A stretch of DNA of 64,000 nucleotides. Source: an uncultured Lachnospiraceae bacterium (GTDB taxonomy: Bacteria > Bacillota > Clostridia > Lachnospirales > Lachnospiraceae). How positions within the stretch are numbered: position 1 is the first letter of the stretch; every line of letters begins with the position of its first letter. The position numbers and the translations under genes were made by a program. Under the pieces are notes generated by a model. That model saw only the letters and a program-made list of their open reading frames with translations. It made no database searches and was not told the origin of the DNA. Location: NCBI GenBank assembly GCA_934309145.1, contig CAKRCW010000005.1, positions 140,563 through 204,562 of the forward strand. The letters are read 5' to 3'. This document shows, piece by piece, positions 62,341 through 64,000 of this stretch.

Positions 62341-62380
62341 TTTAAAGTTTTACATTTTTCAGGTTGTTGAGGAAAAGTAA
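62341..62380 (+). repeat. attR site
   Basis: Displaced original 3' end of the methyltransferase gene: it still reads LKFYIFQVVEEK and stop in frame. Compared with attL, five of 40 bases differ, mostly synonymous, and the peptide changes only Asp to Glu. Confidence 0.85.
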
Positions 62381-62426
62381 GAGGCTGAAAGAGACGGAAT
62401 GCTAAAGGAAAGGGCATGGTGCAAGT

Positions 62427-63182
62427 ATGTATTTACATGAGTTTGGAAAACAAAACGAAAAAATAATTGTTATGATACATGGAGCCTGTATGGCTTGGAA
62501 TATATTTCAAAAATCAGTGGACATTTTGAAAAGGGAATATCATGTCATTCTTGTTGCAGTTCCGGGACATGATGTAACTACGAAGGAAGAATTCACCTCA
62601 GTAGAACAGATTACAGGACGTATTGAAAAAATGCTGATAAAAAAGGGATATCAGGATATTGAATGTCTGTATGGTTTATCCATGGGCGGTGCATTTGTGA
62701 TTCGAATCCTTGCAGATCAGCAGCTTAATATAAAAAATGCAGTAATTGATGGAGGTATTACACCATACGAAATGTCGAGGGTTCATACAAGACTTATTTT
62801 GGCATGCGATTTTCTGACAGTCGAATTAGGAAAACACAGCCGCAAGCTGCTAGGACTTGCATTTCCACCGAAACGCTATGATCCGATGTATGTCAATCAG
62901 ATGTTTTATGTTATGCAGCATATGACACCCAGAACAATCAGGCAAGTCTTTGATTCTACGGATAACTATTCCATGCCGACAAAATTTCCGCAGCTTGATA
63001 CCAAAATCTATTATTGGTATGGAGCAGATGAAAAGAAAGCCAGAAAGCTGGATATTCAATATATGAAAAGACATATTCCGAATGTGGAATTTAGAGAAAT
63101 AGCAGATATGGCTCACGCACAGTATAGTTTGATGCAACCGGAAGCATTTGTGGCAGATATTAAACAATTGCAATCCGAATAA
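62427..63182 (+). CDS. Alpha/beta hydrolase
   Basis: 251 residues. HG oxyanion motif (VMIHGACMAW, about 15-24), nucleophile elbow GLSMGG (Ser about 85) and a late His in ADMAHAQYS. The Asp is probably in the GADEKKA segment. Cytoplasmic esterase- or lyase-like; the substrate is unknown. AAAGGAAAGGGC is upstream. It is the first gene after the mobile element. Confidence 0.88.
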   Translation: MYLHEFGKQNEKIIVMIHGACMAWNIFQKSVDILKREYHVILVAVPGHDVTTKEEFTSVEQITGRIEKMLIKKGYQDIECLYGLSMGGAFVIRILADQQLNIKNAVIDGGITPYEMSRVHTRLILACDFLTVELGKHSRKLLGLAFPPKRYDPMYVNQMFYVMQHMTPRTIRQVFDSTDNYSMPTKFPQLDTKIYYWYGADEKKARKLDIQYMKRHIPNVEFREIADMAHAQYSLMQPEAFVADIKQLQSE

Positions 63183-63194
63183 GCATATTTGCAT

Positions 63195-63376
63195 TTATGA
63201 ATTTACAACCATATAATTAAAACAGTTCAAAAGGGTAAACATAAAAGAGACCAACCCTAAGGCGATACAGGATTGATGCAGCGAGATGGGATTGATTCAG
63301 GAGAGCATCGGGCAACTTACGAAGAAAGTAACGATAGGAAATCGGTATTTGTCGACTTGTTAATTTCTAATTTTTA
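63195..63376. other. Non-coding stretch with structured look
   Basis: GGATTGATGCAG and GGATTGATTCAG are near-direct repeats (about 63270 and 63290). ACTTACGAAGAAAGTAACG and CGATAGGAAATCG can form short hairpins. No promoter or frame is clear. The look is that of a structured RNA or a fragment of a group II intron domain, but I cannot name it. Confidence 0.3.
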
Positions 63377-63394
63377 GTGATAGGGAGATACACA

Positions 63395-63979
63395 ATGAAT
63401 GGTTTGATTATAAAGGTACTCAGCATAAGTATTGCGGTAGTAACCGTAGTATACTTGATTATTTATAAAGGAAATACCATGATTACAAAGATATTTAGCG
63501 TGTGTATTATAGCAGCAATGGTAATATACTGGATTGTTTATGAAAGAAATACAAGAAAGCGAAAAAAACAGGAATTACAGCGTGATGACTATTTATTTGC
63601 GAAAGAAAACGATTTGCCGTTACAGATAAATTGGAATGAGATAAATGACTTTTTGTCAGATTCCGGATATGGTGTAAATATGCCAATGGAGAATTGGTTT
63701 ATGATGGATTGGGCGAGACAGCCCTGTGTGGAGAATGGTATAAAAGAAGGAAAGTTTTCTATGAAAGGGTTTCGAGTGTTACAAGCTTTAAGTAACGATA
63801 TGAAACACATTTTTTATGATGTGAGGTTTAATTATGACCGTGGTCCGGATATAGAAGATAAAAATAGGAAGTACGAAGCCGTAAAAAAGGTGTTGGATAC
63901 AAAATACGCCGGTTTGTCAGAAGAAGTACGGAAGAATATATATGACCAATTTGTTAAGATATATGAAAGAAAAATCTAA
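63395..63979 (+). CDS. Membrane-anchored protein of unknown function
   Basis: 194 residues. Two hydrophobic segments (about 4-22 and 30-47), then a soluble, charged domain with NWFMMDWARQPCVENGIKEGKFSMKGFRVLQALSNDM. No family recognised. AGGGAGA precedes ATG 63395. An AAGGAGG site at the window edge (63991-63997) shows another gene follows. Confidence 0.7.
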   Translation: MNGLIIKVLSISIAVVTVVYLIIYKGNTMITKIFSVCIIAAMVIYWIVYERNTRKRKKQELQRDDYLFAKENDLPLQINWNEINDFLSDSGYGVNMPMENWFMMDWARQPCVENGIKEGKFSMKGFRVLQALSNDMKHIFYDVRFNYDRGPDIEDKNRKYEAVKKVLDTKYAGLSEEVRKNIYDQFVKIYERKI

Positions 63980-64000
63980 TTACAATACAAAGGAGGAAGC

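Larger units (their letters stand above)
54799..62364. mobile_element. Integrative mobilizable element of Tn916/ICEBs1 style (7.5 kb)
   Basis: Bounded by a 17-bp perfect direct repeat TTTTACATTTTTCAGGT (54799-54815 and 62348-62364) in a larger 40-bp repeat with 5 differences. It carries a repressor, a cargo lipoprotein, YdcP-like DUF961, FtsK-like coupling protein, an oriT-like site, a MobT-type Rep_trans relaxase, excisionase and tyrosine integrase. No mating-pore genes (VirB4, VirB6, VirB8 types) are present, so it must borrow a conjugation apparatus. It is inserted at the 3' end of the methyltransferase gene. Confidence 0.9.

Overview
The window is AT-rich chromosomal DNA from an anaerobic Bacillota, most likely a Lachnospiraceae (Coprococcus/Lachnospira/Roseburia-like). 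This rests on gene content and style: strong AGGAGG ribosome sites, frequent TTG/GTG starts, SleB-like hydrolase, Spo0A-type DNA-binding domain, CotF-like ferritin protein, VTC/DUF4956/CotH cluster, DUF975 proteins and SPKTG sortase signals. The species cannot be fixed from this sequence alone.

Layout. 1-373: a long palindrome and a promoter. 374-1498: cell-wall hydrolase. 1583-6280: arginine biosynthesis, argG divergent from argC-argJ-argB, with two ArgR-like boxes in between. 6503-12101: a c-di-AMP operon (two uncharacterised membrane proteins, cdaA, cdaR, sirtuin, WYL regulator). 12108-14374: orphan Spo0A-like DNA-binding protein, S24-type repressor and azlCD. 14462-17797: DRE-TIM aldolase, SLC13-type permease and a zinc-type ABC binding protein behind a palindromic operator. 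18116-21025: trkA-trkH potassium uptake. 21124-26047: purC, ferritin-like protein, LysR regulator and a polar amino acid ABC transporter. 26257-31393: small alarmone synthetase, a cation/proton antiporter behind a fluoride riboswitch, a MATE exporter and a glycosyltransferase. 31562-41001: two-component system, PocR-chemoreceptor-like protein, VTC polyphosphate-polymerase domain, DUF4956, CotH kinase, and a divergent beta-helix lipoprotein sharing a direct-repeat promoter with the VTC gene. 41425-47709: a regulator, a DUF975-type membrane protein, a membrane-bound LuxR regulator and a wall-anchored surface protein. 48088-54831: GH5 glycosidase, AraC regulator, MacB-like ABC exporter and an rRNA methyltransferase. 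54799-62364: a 7.5-kb integrative mobilizable element of Tn916/ICEBs1 style, inserted in the 3' end of the methyltransferase gene and restoring its last codons. 62427 to the end: alpha/beta hydrolase and a membrane-anchored protein of unknown function.

The most unusual signal is a set of five very long intergenic palindromes (42-244, 17802-18024, 23495-23822, 47715-48090, 53299-53495). Each has locus-specific arms of about 55-155 bp that are nearly perfect inverted copies of each other. Three of them share a conserved ~86-nt structured core, with compensatory base changes, at the centre of arms that are otherwise unrelated. Two of them fill the whole gap between convergent genes. I do not recognise this family from memory; whether it is catalogued needs a database search.

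Other points of interest are the fluoride riboswitch on a Na+/H+-type antiporter, an 11-bp direct-repeat regulon inside the polyphosphate/CotH cluster, the ArgR boxes, the metal-repressor-like operator, and a complete att/arm-site/oriT set for the mobilizable element.
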